From contig JAIWNE010000009.1 in the NCBI GenBank assembly GCA_025331445.1, positions 124,001 through 188,000 of the forward strand: DNA of 64,000 nucleotides. The letters are read 5' to 3'. Positions 11,011 to 23,366 of this stretch are shown one piece after another. A model generated the notes under the pieces. The model saw nothing but the letters and a program-made list of their open reading frames with translations. It did no database searches and was not told the DNA's origin. The DNA comes from Blakeslea trispora (Eukaryota; Mucoromycota; Mucoromycetes; Mucorales; Choanephoraceae). The stretch's first letter is position 1. Each line of letters opens with the position of its first letter. A program made the position numbers and the translations under genes.

Positions 11011-12820
11011 TTAGTTTGAAGGTGATCTTTCAATGGCCATATTAGTTGCTCCGGAATCAGTCAAGATACGGAAACAACATACAAGCAGAATAGTGCCAAT
11101 GACATCAATCGATGCAGTCCTAAATAGAGAAAAAACAAAGTGACATCAGTTTGAATCCATAAGAGAGAATCTGTTCTTAACTTACAGGTAGGGTATCACA
11201 TAATTATCAGGATCATATCCCATTTTCCAAAAAGTCAAGGTCATGTATTTACCAATCTTTAAACAGATCCAAGTCTAAGAAAGAAAAAAAAGAGAGATAA
11301 GTTCATTTTAAACATAAAAAGAAAGGCATGAAACTTACACAGGCCATAGAAATAAGGAAATAAGAGAAAAAGAACCAGACATTGTATTGCAGTTGACCTA
11401 GACCAAAGGCCCAGATAATCAGCATAAACACAACTTGAACCGGGATGTTCATGAGCAACAAAGTGATCTCAACTGACTTGTAATTTTCTTTTGTCTCGGC
11501 ATGTAATGAAGTACTGATACGAGAAGCATAGATCGACCCTAAATTGCCTGCCAATCCAATCAACACAGGCGTCAACAAAGCCACACCTTTGTATCGTTCT
11601 ACAAACGCCTCTAACAAAATACCAGCCCAACTGGAGATGACCATGGCAAGAATGATTGGGGTCCAACCGGCGAATAGTAAATCTTTCACATGTTGGTTAC
11701 GCCAAACAATAAAACCAAAGAATGGAATCATGGACAGCATGATCGTAAAGATGAGTGTACTGAGAATAGTATCTAGCAAAATGAAAAAAAACATAGATTT
11801 AATACATGTTATCTTTAACATCAGGCTTTTTCTTTTTTCTTTTTTACCCATTTGATGTTGAAGAACAACAGCACAAGATCCTAATAAGACGAGAGTGACA
11901 ATATCACCAGTAGAAGATGCCATAGGACAAGCAATGTTATCAGGATCAATATCAAATCTTCTACAGATGAGAATCAAGACAACCATAAATATGCCTAAAA
12001 TGCCAGCTGAAAAGGACGCTGATACCATGGCACTGGCAGTCATGTACATCATTTCAAAATAACTCGTGCTACTGCCGGGCTTTGTAATCAGACCGAGTGC
12101 AAAAGAAGATACACCAGCAATGGCACCTGCCACTAAAGATTGAACTTGAAGTAATGATAGATTGCCAATGATCAAGGATCTTCTGGTAGGTCCATAATCC
12201 AAGTCACCTAGATTGGACTGATTTAGGAAATTGTTAGTCTTGTGTCTATATCAACAGAAACAAATTTACCGAAGTTGAAAATCTAGCAGCAAGGTTCATT
12301 TCTAAATTGCCTTTTAGATTCGACAAGATGGGTAATAGAATAAACAATTCAGATGTCTTTAGAAACACGTCCCAATGCTATTTTACAAGGATTATGAACA
12401 AACTCAGCCTAATTTAAAGAGAATGATTTTTTTTTCTTACGCCAAATTCTTCTAAAAGATTGCCTGCTACTACTAAGCCAATGACAGAAATGATAAGGGA
12501 TGGAAGTGCCTTTAGAAAAATAAAATCGTTAGAAACAAATTTTTTTTAAAGTTTTGTCACACGCTTACTTGAAAGGCCAACGATTTCTCTTCACTGTGTT
12601 TTTGCTTGTTGTTTCGGCTTTGGTCTTCATGATCATCATAAACAACAAAATCTTCTTCACTGTTGTTACTTTCTAGCAAGGCAGTTCTTGACTCTTCTTT
12701 ATGTGCTTGTTGAAATGGATGATCGTTTTGTTGTTGATCGGGTGGTTCATCATTATCTTCATTCTTGTTTATTGAAAGCTCTATATAGTCTGCTGTATAA
12801 CTTTCTTTTGTCTCCTTCAT
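11011..12820 (-). CDS. SLC41/MgtE-type divalent cation (Mg2+) transporter
   Basis: Exon 1 (from the ATG at 12820) encodes an acidic hydrophilic tail. Membrane exons follow with ALPSLIISVIGLVVAGNLLE, then LPILSNLKGNLEMNLAARF, then NLSLLQVQSLVAG and DIDPDNIACPMASSTGDI (about 11960-11890). The second half repeats the pattern with LLTPVLIGLAGNLGSIYAS and ends in an exon with YDPDNYVIPYL and a final helix, stop at 11011-11013. The duplicated LKGNLE/LAGNLG and DPDN motifs are those of the two MgtE-like halves of SLC41 transporters, which move Mg2+ across the plasma membrane or organelle membranes. Five or six introns interrupt it. Which membrane it serves cannot be told. Confidence 0.88.
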
Positions 12821-15800
12821 TTTATGTTTATTAAAGAAAAAAAAAGAGAGAGAGAAAAGGAGTAAAAAAGAAAGAAAACTGAAATATATGTCTAAAAAAA
12901 GAAAGCCAATTTTATTTTTATTTTTTTTTAGAGCAGCCTCAATTCAAGGGCTGATAATATTGCCTCAATGATAAGCATGAGGCTTGTAAGCTAGAGATGT
13001 CATTTAGTTGAGTTATTTATTTACTTTTTGGTGCAACTTGACAAAACAGCATCGTTTATTCAGTTATAAACAAGGCTTTTTGAAAAAAGGGTTCTCTGAG
13101 TTGGTTTTTTTTTTAAAGATATTGGTTTCATGCACTTTTGCGTACATTTGATTCATGTTTGAAAAGAGGAATATCGAAATAGTAATAAACTCACTTTATC
13201 TTTCTTTGGTAGAGCTTTTTCTTATTGATCACTCATCGACTTTCAAACTTCTGCTTATGAGTCAAGTATCCATACAGCAATTCACAAAATGTTCCAGTAG
13301 TATTCGTAGTAGTTGGTGACTGTTCTGTATATGTTCGTAACATGGTTAGCACATATCTTCATTTTTTTTTAGTAGAAAGAGAAAGCTTGTTACAGGATCT
13401 ACTTTGTGTCACCAAATTATGCTGACACAGAAAATAAGTTTCACTAGTTGTATTGTATTTCTTTGTTTCTAGCTAATTGAATTCATGTTTACCATCTCCC
13501 TTTTTTTGTTCTCTAAAGATGTAACAAAGTATGCCATAAAAATAAAAGACTACTTGATAAATATATTTACTTTTATTGAAATTAATATCCACTCATCAAA
13601 GGTATAGCGGAGACTAAAACTCAACTTGTACAAATCGACTAGACAGGATACGGTTGTAGGGAAAGGTGCAACGGTGAGGGGGGGTGTGGGAAGGTTGATT
13701 AGTGTTTATAGAAGGGCCCAGTTGTACAGTATCTCGCAATAATTTGTTTGACCATAGCTTTTGTTTGTATTGGTAAGGAGTCAAAATGGAGTTGCCATAT
13801 CATCCACTGACTGTAAAATATCACTGTGAGAAAGTGATCAGCTTTTATGGAAGATTCTCGAAGAGTAAGAGTGTCGTAGATACCCGAAGGCTCAAAAGAA
13901 TGAAATAAGAAATAGGCTGTGAGTAGTTCAGTCCAGATACTCTCCATCCAACAAGGCATTTCATTATTTTTTCTAAAAAAAAAGAGGAGCTTAAAATGCA
14001 TATGCTTATGCGAGACATGTGTATGACACCAAGGGCAAAATCAGATACAAGGTCTAGCTGCAAGCAAAGAATCTATGTTATCAAGACTTTGGCTTTATTT
14101 ATACACTCCTAAGGATTGCCCTGTTGCTCGAGTACACCTGTAGCTGTAAACTAAGGTATGAACGAAACTCATGAAGATCTTTAAAATAAATAATGCTACA
14201 AGTATCAAATGTAGAAACCTTTCATTTTGTTCATCCTCAGTGGCAAATGGAAAACTACTTGATAGGACCAAGTGCGAAAAGTAATGCTTAAAGATAATAC
14301 GTATAATGAATTGATTTATTGAATAACATGTATCTTTAGTCTTTCCTCCTCATGTTGGTACTGAATCTAGCTTCTTGTCCACAATTATAAAGGATGGTTC
14401 ACTTAATTTCAAAATCAAGTATAGTATTAGCGACAAAAATAGTCACAACATCCATCAGAATGCTTTTTATGCTTCCAAAGACTATTACAAATAGGCATGT
14501 TTGCCTCTCTCTCTTTCTCTACAAAAAATCATAGCTGATTTCAATAAAGATGGAGAAAAAAGAGCGAAAGGGCAGCTTTCTTTCTTTGCTGCCTTTCCTC
14601 GATGAAATGAATGGGTCACATGAGTGCGTCGACTCCTTGATGAGACAAGCAATGGATTATATTTTATGAATAGACTAGAATGGTATTGAGACCAGTCAAA
14701 CTTGACATTGTGTCACTCAGAATGTCCTCATAAAACAATGATAGGTGAATCAATGTAATCGATATAGGTCAACTAGATCATCAAAACAACTATAAAAGTA
14801 CCGTATCTGATAGGTGTTGCTTAGCTAACAAAAGTAAATAGCATGAAGGCGGATTATTTTTTCTTCAACCCATTCTGTTCAGCCTTTTTTCTGTGGATGC
14901 TAAACAAGATGGAGGATAGCCATGTTTTAGAAACGCCAAACAAATTATGATCAAGTAAGCAAATTTGAAGTAAAGCCTAAGGGAAGAGAGAGAAGACATT
15001 GTGACAAGTGAGGATAAGATGAAAGCTCGATAAACCTTATGATTTTTTCAAAATTTGGAGTGTAACTCTAATATTTATTCATGTTGTTTTATGTTATGTC
15101 TCATGTCATGCTTATAAGCTCCGTCTAAAGCATCATAATATCTTGCTCTAAGAATTCAATTGAATCAATAGATTCTCTATCTACTTGACATATGCATGTG
15201 TAATGATTATTTTTCGCACTACTGGAGATTAATTTCGAAAATCTTGTCAAGTCTTTTTTTGTGTTACTTCCAAACGAGAATGCAGCAAGCCTTTAAAATA
15301 ATGAAATATTCTCTATAATATAGCAAGGTGTTATGCTATAGTTCTTATTTGACATGTAGCTGACTCTTATCATGAATTGCGAAAGGTCTTTAGAGATAGA
15401 ATGAGCATAACAAAGCGGGATTCTTTTGCTTTGACCAACAAAGTGTCATCCACAAAAACAGCGATATCCATAGACGTTCTTTACGACAAGAAAAAACTCG
15501 TGTAGTAGACCAAAATGTCTGCTTTTTATTCTTGAACAAGAAGAAAAAAGTCAAGGTGAGCTCCTTTAAAATATGAGGAAAAAAAGTTGACTGAAAGCGG
15601 AGTTTACACGCACTGACCAGCATCTTGATGGTTGGACAAGTGTCATGATAATCAATGCTATTTTTGAAAAGGAGTTCGTAAGTCAATAGAGCAAAAGACA
15701 GAGAAATCCATTTGACTTCTTTACTTTCTTGATTATTCTTTTCTTGCTCTCTTTCTTCCTTCATTTCTATTTGCAAGATATACAGGGGTAGAAGGATAAC

Positions 15801-15953
15801 TCAAGGTGTGGGAAAACAATAAAAAGCCAGTCCCAAAGGATCGGCAGAAAAAATTTTAGCAGTCCAGTTCAACATGTGATTGAGTGCTGTCAAAAAGATA
15901 TAAAAAGGCTTCGTTTTTCGCCTTTTTTTCTTCTTTTTTTCTTTATCTATTTA
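12821..15953. other. Gene-poor region, left part
   Basis: No recognisable gene was found in 3.1 kb on either strand. Frames are short and AT-rich with frequent stops. The best one is at 13699-14001 (minus), listed separately. A frame on the minus strand near 15390-15776 has no ATG start and no family I know. Confidence 0.45.
13699..14001 (-). CDS. Possible small protein or gene remnant, unknown
   Basis: An ATG-started frame of 100 residues has a balanced composition (MPCWMESIWTELLTAYF; YSQWMIWQLHFDSLP) unlike the Lys/Phe-rich noise around it. No domain is recognised. It lies alone in a gene-poor stretch, so it could be an exon of an unrecognised gene, a decayed gene or chance. Confidence 0.2.
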   Translation of the reverse strand: MHFKLLFFFRKNNEMPCWMESIWTELLTAYFLFHSFEPSGIYDTLTLRESSIKADHFLTVIFYSQWMIWQLHFDSLPIQTKAMVKQIIARYCTTGPFYKH

Positions 15954-16027
15954 AGATGAACGGGATGGTCGTTCTCTATAGGCATGTGTCATGACACCTC
16001 TGCTGAGTTTGTTGGGCTAAGGGGACA
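15954..16027. repeat. 74-bp tandem duplication, copy 1
   Basis: This unit begins AGATGAACGGGATG and shares the blocks GTTCTCTATAGGCATG and CCTCTGCTGA with the copy directly after it. It contains a perfect 12-base palindrome (GTGTCATGACAC) that the second copy lacks. It follows a T/C-rich tract. Confidence 0.75.
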
Positions 16028-16101
16028 AGATGAACGGGATGTGCGTTCTCTATAGGCATGTTAATAATACCTCTGCTGAATCTGTTGGGGTTAGGGGAGA
16101 A
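16028..16101. repeat. 74-bp tandem duplication, copy 2
   Basis: This is the head-to-tail second copy with substitutions, mostly in the middle and at the end. It leads directly into a hairpin and T-run at 16104-16122. The diverged middle flanked by conserved blocks suggests either an old duplication or selection on the blocks. Confidence 0.75.
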
Positions 16102-16103
16102 GG

Positions 16104-16122
16104 GGGCACTTGGTGCCCTTTT
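16104..16122 (+). terminator. Hairpin plus T-run after the tandem repeat
   Basis: GGGCAC and GTGCCC pair around a 3-base loop and are followed by TTTT. In a eukaryote a T-run like this could end a Pol III transcript reading plus-ward through the two 74-bp units. No A or B box was recognised, so this is only a possibility. Confidence 0.3.
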
Positions 16123-19100
16123 CTAGATTAATAACATTTATAATTAATAAAAAAGAAAATATACATTATACCTAAACTTTTTTTTTTCATTACGTGTTTA
16201 CTTATATTTCTTTTTCTTTTCTTCAATTTAATAGTTTTTGAGGGCAGTTGTTATAGTTTCATCAGTATCGATTTCTGCGGCTTAAATAAGGACAGACTCA
16301 AGACTATGACGCGAATAGATCAAGCAGTAGACAACAACAATACTTTGCGTTCACAGCTATCAAACAATAAAAATGCAATATGGATGGCTTCTTAACCATG
16401 TAAATCTCTACGCAAAAAAAAGTTGCAGCAAAAAGAAAATATTTCTAATACCTCTTTTTCGATCAAGTTCTCAACATTGTATTAGCGCTGTATTTAGCTT
16501 TATCTATCCAACCAACCAAGCGGTTCATATCCACGTTCATGCCTGGATACTCTTGTGCATAAAGCTCGCAACAGTACTGAAAATCGCAGTCTAGGTTGTT
16601 TACTTTTATGTTCAGTGAATGAGCTACCCAGACTGATTGCAAAGTCTGGCATTTAATGAGAGTCAAGAGTGACACGAAATGGAAAGAGGACCAAGAATTT
16701 TAAGCAACAAATTCAATTCAACAGATTTCGGCTTTTTTTATTTTATTCATTGAGAATACTATTATTATCGACACTATTGTTGCTGATATATACCGAGACT
16801 CGAAATCAGGACAGGTAGAAAAACCAATTAGTGCAAAAAAGAAAATCGATAACTTGTATCAACAGACGCAGACTGATTGAATGGAAATGCATCTATACTT
16901 TTTATTCTATTCTGCATTGGTATGCTTGTTAGTTCATTGCTTATCTTGTAACTCGAAATAAAGGCAAATATATGTATGCTTTATATTTTGTTGTTGTTCA
17001 ATCACCAAGGTATCAGTTCCAATCTATTACATGGCTTTTTTCTTTCTTTCTTCTTCTTTCTTTTAGCCCAAGCAACACTTACTTTTAGCTAGCAAGTTTG
17101 GAGGCTTAGACACGGTATACAGACAGACAGTCAGACTCTCAATAGCAGGAATAGCTTGTTCAGTCAGCAAGCGTACAGCACCAGAGAATTGAGCTGCAGA
17201 ATGAAAGATTGTTTCGAGGTTTCTTGAGAAACAAATGCAGAGAACAGAGGAAAAAGAAGAAGAAAAGGGAATAGAGATAGCCAGTCAAGAATGGTACAAC
17301 ACCCCATCATAGTGCATTGCACGATAGAGAAAGAGAGAGGGAGAGAATGGCCGAAAGGATGGCTATATCAGTTCAGTATGTATCTATTTATCCAGCGCTG
17401 ATCAACATAACATCACAGTATAGTACACTCAATCGTATGTTTTTGATCTGGATTGAACCCTGTCTGTACTACTCTGTATCAAAGTACAACCATTTCTGAA
17501 ATGCTATAGAAAAGAAAGAGAAGGATTAAAAACAACATGGTGAATGCAACAATATGAGGAGCGCAGAGAAATAAGCAAAACAGCAAAGTGATGAAAAAGC
17601 TTTTTATTCAAATAGTTTGCCATCCTGTTGTTGCAGTCTCGGTGAATATGCTGGATAAATTCCCGTAGCCAGATGCATCGATGAGATCAACATAGGACTG
17701 CTGGAGTATCATACAGCTTGCAATGAGTACGGGTTGCTTTGAGCCTATGAGGAATGATAAAGTATCTAATGCAGATACGTTATACTTCAATTCAGCCATT
17801 CTCGTCTATATGGAAGAGCACAACGAATGTATCACATCGAGAAGCATTTAAAGCAATAAAAGATCCATTTAGTTTTTTTATTTGGAGAGAGAGAGACTCA
17901 TTATCAATTACCGTCACACTCTCTTTAGTGTGTTGTCTAAGCATTTCATCAACTTGTATGCAATAAGGTAGTCTCTTGCAAGCAGAATGTTTCTCAAACA
18001 AAAGCACACCTTGTTAAAGCACTATTGCTGTCGAATACAAGAGAGATAAAAGGCTGGGATTATAATGAATCCTGAGGTTGGATCACGGAGCGATTGATAG
18101 GCATGACGGGATGTAGAATACGTATCTGAGCAATTAATAGCTTTTAGTCTTTGATGAGGTCTATGCTTACTTACTGTGGCATAGGATTATGCATAGTTTG
18201 CTAATGACTCTTTGTTTTCTACTGTACTTTATTGAAATACATTTTGACTGCATAAGCAGTCATTCTAAACTAATACATTACTCTCTTCCAAAGTCATCAT
18301 TGTACATTTGAAATGCACCATCTGGAATTAAACTACGATGGATCGTTCTTTGCTATCTATTCGTTGATCCCGAGGTATCTTGCTGTTGCTCAAATGTGCT
18401 TTTTTTTTTTTAGAAATGATCTGGTATTCAACACATGTAGTTAAAAGACAGCTAGAGATTAAGCTTAATCAAACACTAGATTCAAGAAGATCAATTGCAT
18501 CAGAGTAACAATGGCAGTTCAAAGCGAGCAGCGTATGATGGCTTGCTTAGCTCTTGCACGATTTGGATCTTTACCATAGGGCTATTCTGATATAATAGTT
18601 TTCGTAGATCGCTTAGCTTTGACATATGTGTTTACATCAGTGTATTTGAATTTGATTCTTTTTAGCTCAATTAGGCATTATAAACGATTTCGAATTTAAA
18701 ATAGTACATGTCAAAGATATGCACAATGGATTATCTGACAGTTTAAGTAGACTATTTTCACTAATTCCTAGAAGACCAAGCTCTGCAGGAAAAGGGGAGT
18801 GGGACAATCAATCAAAGAAACCGCATAAATCAAATCCATTAAGCCAAACAGTAAAGAGTCATAATTGATGGCGGAGATTTCATAACTCTACTGATCAGGA
18901 CATTGGACATTGAACACAAATTTGCTACCCCACATTGATGATGTCTGCTCGTTTTCTTTTGTCAAGAATGACCAATTAAGTAAAATGTTTATTTATATTT
19001 AGAAAGATGTTATTTACTATAACAGAACTGCTTGAACTAAGGGAATGAATTTGTTATTTAGGCGAGTGTATATTGTTGCTTTTCTTTTCATTTTTAGCCC

Positions 19101-20080
19101 GAGGCTTTTTTTGTATTACTACATTTGTTCGATTTGCACTTTATTCAATCCTCTTAGTTTATATGAGCTTTCAGATATTCTTGTAGTCTTATGAGAGCTC
19201 CTAAGCAAAAGGGGTTGTCCTATTTAGTTTAATGCTTTGGTTCGCTTCCTTCTTTATATCAAAATAGGCAGCTGCATTAAATTGATTTCAAACAGCGTCA
19301 GTGCTTGAATTTGACCCTGATGTAATCACACCATCATTTCAACAAAAAAGCTTAATTGGAGCATTTAAGCCAATACGCTCTGTTGAAATTAGCGCTGGTT
19401 TTATTTTTAAAACACAAGAGCAATTTAGCACGTATTCTAGGCTACTACCATGACAGACATGACGTTGGAATTTAAGAATTTAGAAACACTAGGATTTGAT
19501 TTATTTGCACATGGATAAATACAGCAAGTGCTTCATTTCTGCCTTGATGATCTTCTATGACAACAAATTTTCTAGTAGTCAAATGTAAATCAAGCAGCCT
19601 GTGTTACTGAACTCCTGATGATTTGGACCGTTAGGTACCGAAATCTCTTGCTTATGTTTGATTCAGCTGTTTCAATTTAAGCCATCCCTCATGGTTGTTC
19701 TGGTTGCTACTGAAGGAAAAAGGAAGAATTTTGGCTCTGATAAGAGAAAGAAAAAAAAGGCCCTTTTGAGGTTTCAGTCTTTCAAAGCCTAATAAGTACC
19801 ATCAATAAAATCTGTAATGTGCACTGAATGCTCAGAAAAATGGTGCTATGTTTCAGAAAAGAAAATTATGATGAACGCTGGCCAAGCTGTTGGTTCAGAA
19901 AAGGCTGGCCAATCTACCACACACAAAAAAACACTGGTCAATATACTTTCATCAACTTGGCCAATCAAAATAAAGAAGCCAATTGATTTTTTAAGCATGA
20001 TGATGGAATTACGGTTTACTTTTTGCTTTTCTTTCTGATTTACATATTTTATTCTCTATTTTCATTCATTCTATCAAAAA
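16123..20080. other. Gene-poor region, right part
   Basis: Nearly 4 kb without a recognisable gene. Short protein-like fragments occur on the minus strand near 16463-16675 (VNNLDCDFQYCCELYAQEY) and 17608-18007 (NGSFIALNASRCDTFVVLF), and on the plus strand near 16770-16875 (VADIYRDSKSGQVEKPI). They are short, broken and of no family I know. They could be remnants of old genes or transposons. Confidence 0.4.
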
Positions 20081-21833
20081 ATGACAGGAAGTCAGTTTAT
20101 AGGTGCGATCGATCAAGGTACAACCTCAACTCGTTTTGTGATATTTGATCGTGAAGGCAAACTCATTACATATCACCAAATGGAATTCGAACAACATTAT
20201 ATTCACCCAGGGTAAAAACTAAGCTTATCAGAAAGTAAGAGGAGTTCTTTACTAAACGTAATACTTTAGATGGGTAGAACATGATCCTTACGATATCCTA
20301 GCCTCAGTAGATACATGTATTGAACACGCTGTTCGAAAGCTTTCACTGCTAGGATACGATGCTTCTAGCATTCAATGTGTTGGTATCACAAATCAACGTG
20401 AAACAACTGTTGTTTGGGATACTGAAACAGGTCAACCATTATGCCCAGCTATTGTTTGGAGCGACAATCGAACATCACATACACTGGAAGAACTAGCTTC
20501 TCAAAAGGACTTACCAAGCGACATGCAAGGTACAGAGGCGCTTCGGTCCATTTGCGGGCTTCCTCTTAGCAACTATTTTTCTGCCGTGAAGTTGAGATGG
20601 ATGATAGACAACGTTCCTGAAGTAAAAGAAGCATATGAAGACAATCGGCTGCAGTTCGGTACAGTAGATACTTGGCTAATTTATGTAAGCGATGTTGTCT
20701 TCTATTTGTGTTACTTTGTTTTGTTTACCGTAACTTTAAAATAGAACTTGACTGGTGGTGCTGAAAAAGGAGGTGTGCTTGTGACTGATGTAACAAATGC
20801 AAGTCGTACTATGCTCATGGATATTCACACACTTCAATGGAGTGAGAAGGCTATAAAGTAAGTGATAGTTGATATTTTTAACAAAAATGAATTTTGTATT
20901 AAAAAAAAGCCTTATGGTAGTTTCTTCAACTTCAAAGGTCTTCGATTAGCGAAAATTATGCCTTCTTCTTGTGTATATGGAAAGTTTGCAGATGGTTCAT
21001 TACAGGGCATTCCTATCAGTGGTTGCTTGGGCGATCAACAGAGTGCTTTGGTAGGACAAAAATGCTTTCAAATCGGAGACGCAAAGAATACATATGGCAC
21101 TGGTTGCTTTATGCTATTCAATGCTGGTCCAAAACCTGTTTTTTCCAAGAATGGCTTGTTGAGTACAGTAGCTTATCAGTTCGAGGGACAAGACCCTATG
21201 TATGCTTTGGAGGGATCTATTGCCGTAGCAGGCTCTTCTATACAGTGGCTTCGTGACAACATGAGTCTAATTCGCGACGCCAAAGAGATCAATGACTTGG
21301 CTGCCAAAGTGAAAAGCACAGCTGGTGTTTATTTTGTTACTGCTTTTTGTGGTCTATTTGCCCCTTATTGGCGTAACGATGCGCGTGGCACTATATGTGG
21401 GCTAACTCAGTTTACAACACGCGAGCATATTGCACGCGCTACATTAGAAGCCGTATGCTATCAGTCAAAAGCTATTCTAGAAGCCATGAATAAGGATGCA
21501 AAGAAGCCACTGAGGTCTCTTAAGGTGGATGGTGGCGTATCCAACTCCGACGTGTGCATACAAATACAAGCAGACCTTTTGAATATTGAAGTAGAGAGAC
21601 CACAGATGAGAGAAACAACAGCCTTGGGTGCGGCCATTGCGGCAGGCCTAGCAATGAGTATCTGGAGTAGTATAGATGATTTGGCACATGTCAATAATGA
21701 CGGAAAGACAATCTTTAAATCACAGATATCTGATCGAAGACGCGAAAAAATGTATAATGGTTGGAAAGAAGCCATCACGCGATCATTTGGTTGGGCGAAT
21801 TTAGTTGCAGACAGTGAAGAAAAAAATGAATAA
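20081..21833 (+). CDS. GUT1: Glycerol kinase
   Basis: Four exons give a complete FGGY-family kinase. The N-terminus is [19 protein letters not shown], with the ATP-binding DQGTTS motif. Then come YIHPGWVEHDP (across intron 1), [39 protein letters not shown] and the C-terminal signature region [11 protein letters not shown]...[14 protein letters not shown]. The third intron uses the acceptor ending GGTAG, which keeps [16 protein letters not shown] in frame. The enzyme phosphorylates glycerol to sn-glycerol-3-phosphate for catabolism and lipid synthesis. All expected motifs are present and no frame break remains after splicing. Confidence 0.95.
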
Positions 21834-21934
21834 AGTAACACATCACATAAATCACGATCGATCATTCGCTGTTCATAAATAATTGCATAATCTCTTTCTT
21901 TTCATTTTTCTCTTCTTTTCTTTAAGAAACATAA

Positions 21935-23201
21935 ATGACATTCAATTCTATACTTCAGCAATTGATGCATGCTGGACCAGGATTTCCTGTCCATGCTACT
22001 TGGAACTATGCTTATCAAAGAATCTTACACGCTTTTCATCAGATGAGCTCAGTCTCTGCTCTTTCTTCTTTTGCCACCTCATTGCTTCAAGACCCATATT
22101 ATCTAATCGAACTCTACAAAAAGACAGATCCCCTCGAAACAGCTGTTTATGTATCAAGTGGACTTTCAGTCATTCATTATATTCTTTCCGAGATTACAAA
22201 GAACTATAGCCAAGTGGGTAAGTTGATTTGTATGTCAATCTGTCTAATACACTAACTTCCAAACAGACAAGGCATGGTCTATTCTGCCTGGCTTATATGC
22301 TTGGCATTTCACAATTCATGATTACCTTGTACATAACTCTGTCCAACCAAGATTGTTGGCTGCCTCTATCTTGATCACTATCTGGGGAAGTCGTCTCACA
22401 TATAATTTTGCAAGGTAAGAAAAGAAACGTGTGATATTATCAGAGAGGCCTTATCTTATATGGTCTATTTGATAAAACAGAAAAGGTGGATATCACTGGT
22501 CGGGTCAAGACTATCGCTATCCTTATATTCGCAAAGTAATTGGTCCCGTTGGCATGGCTTTGTTAAATGTGGTGTTTATTGCACCTATGCAAAACTACCT
22601 GTTGTTGCTTATGACTACACCCTTATACATAGCTTATTCTTCCTCAGTCCGTGCTGATGCACTCACTAATGCAGATTGGGCTATCATTGGTCTTCACTTG
22701 ATATTCCTTACCATTGAAGTAGTTGCTGACGAACAGCAATATTTCTTCCAGACTGAAAAGCATGCTCTTTTGAAATATTTGAAACAAGAAGAACTCAAGG
22801 ATGATTATCGATTGGGATTTTTGTGGCATTCAGGCTTGTTTCAATACAGTCGCCACGCCAATTTCTTTGCAGAACAAGCCATGTGGTGGGTCCTCTATTT
22901 GTTTTCTGTGGCTACTGTACAAGAAGAAACACGCCAACTATCTACCTTGGATGCCTCATTCAATTGGACTATCTTTGGACCCATCCTCCTTACTTCTTTA
23001 TTCCAAGGAAGCACTTGGTTAACAGAGGTAAGACAAAACTGACTTTGTGATAGATGAATGACTAATCCTTGTGTTTGCATGCAGAAAATCTCCATGGAAA
23101 AATATCCAGACTATGCAAACTATCGTAAATCAGTCAGTAGATTCATACCTTGGTTTCCCTCAAATAACAAGGTCGTTTCTTCAGAAAGAAAAGACCTCTA
23201 A
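21935..23201 (+). CDS. DUF1295-family multi-pass membrane protein (steroid 5-alpha-reductase-like)
   Basis: The ATG at 21935 starts MTFNSILQQLMHAGPGFP. Several short introns lead into membrane helices with DKAWSILPGLYAWHF, a stretch reading GSRLTYNFARKGGY, then SGQDYRYPYIRK. The conserved C-terminal part has FQYSRHANFFAEQAMWW and a final exon with MEKYPDYANYRKSV, stop at 23201. The R-H-x-N-(Y/F)-F-x-E motif and YPxY...Y are typical of DUF1295, related to steroid/enoyl reductases and isoprenylcysteine methyltransferases. The substrate is unknown. It starts only 100 bases after glycerol kinase on the same strand. Confidence 0.85.
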
Positions 23202-23366
23202 GGTGTGTGACAAGTAAATCATGTATAAAAGTAAAATAAAACTTTCTCTTTTCTGCAAAATAAAGACTCTATAAACAAGTGCTAGGTTTTCTTCCCTTTT
23301 TTTATCCTTTTCTTTTAATACTAAAAAAACATGCAATTTTCTCTTTTACTATATATATATCCCCAT

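Noticed and set aside
15954..16101. Self-cleaving ribozyme in the tandem repeat
   Set aside because: No hammerhead core (CTGATGA with GAAA) in either unit on either strand.
20859..20925. Possible frame break in glycerol kinase
   Set aside because: Using the acceptor at ATGGTAG keeps [17 protein letters not shown] in frame.
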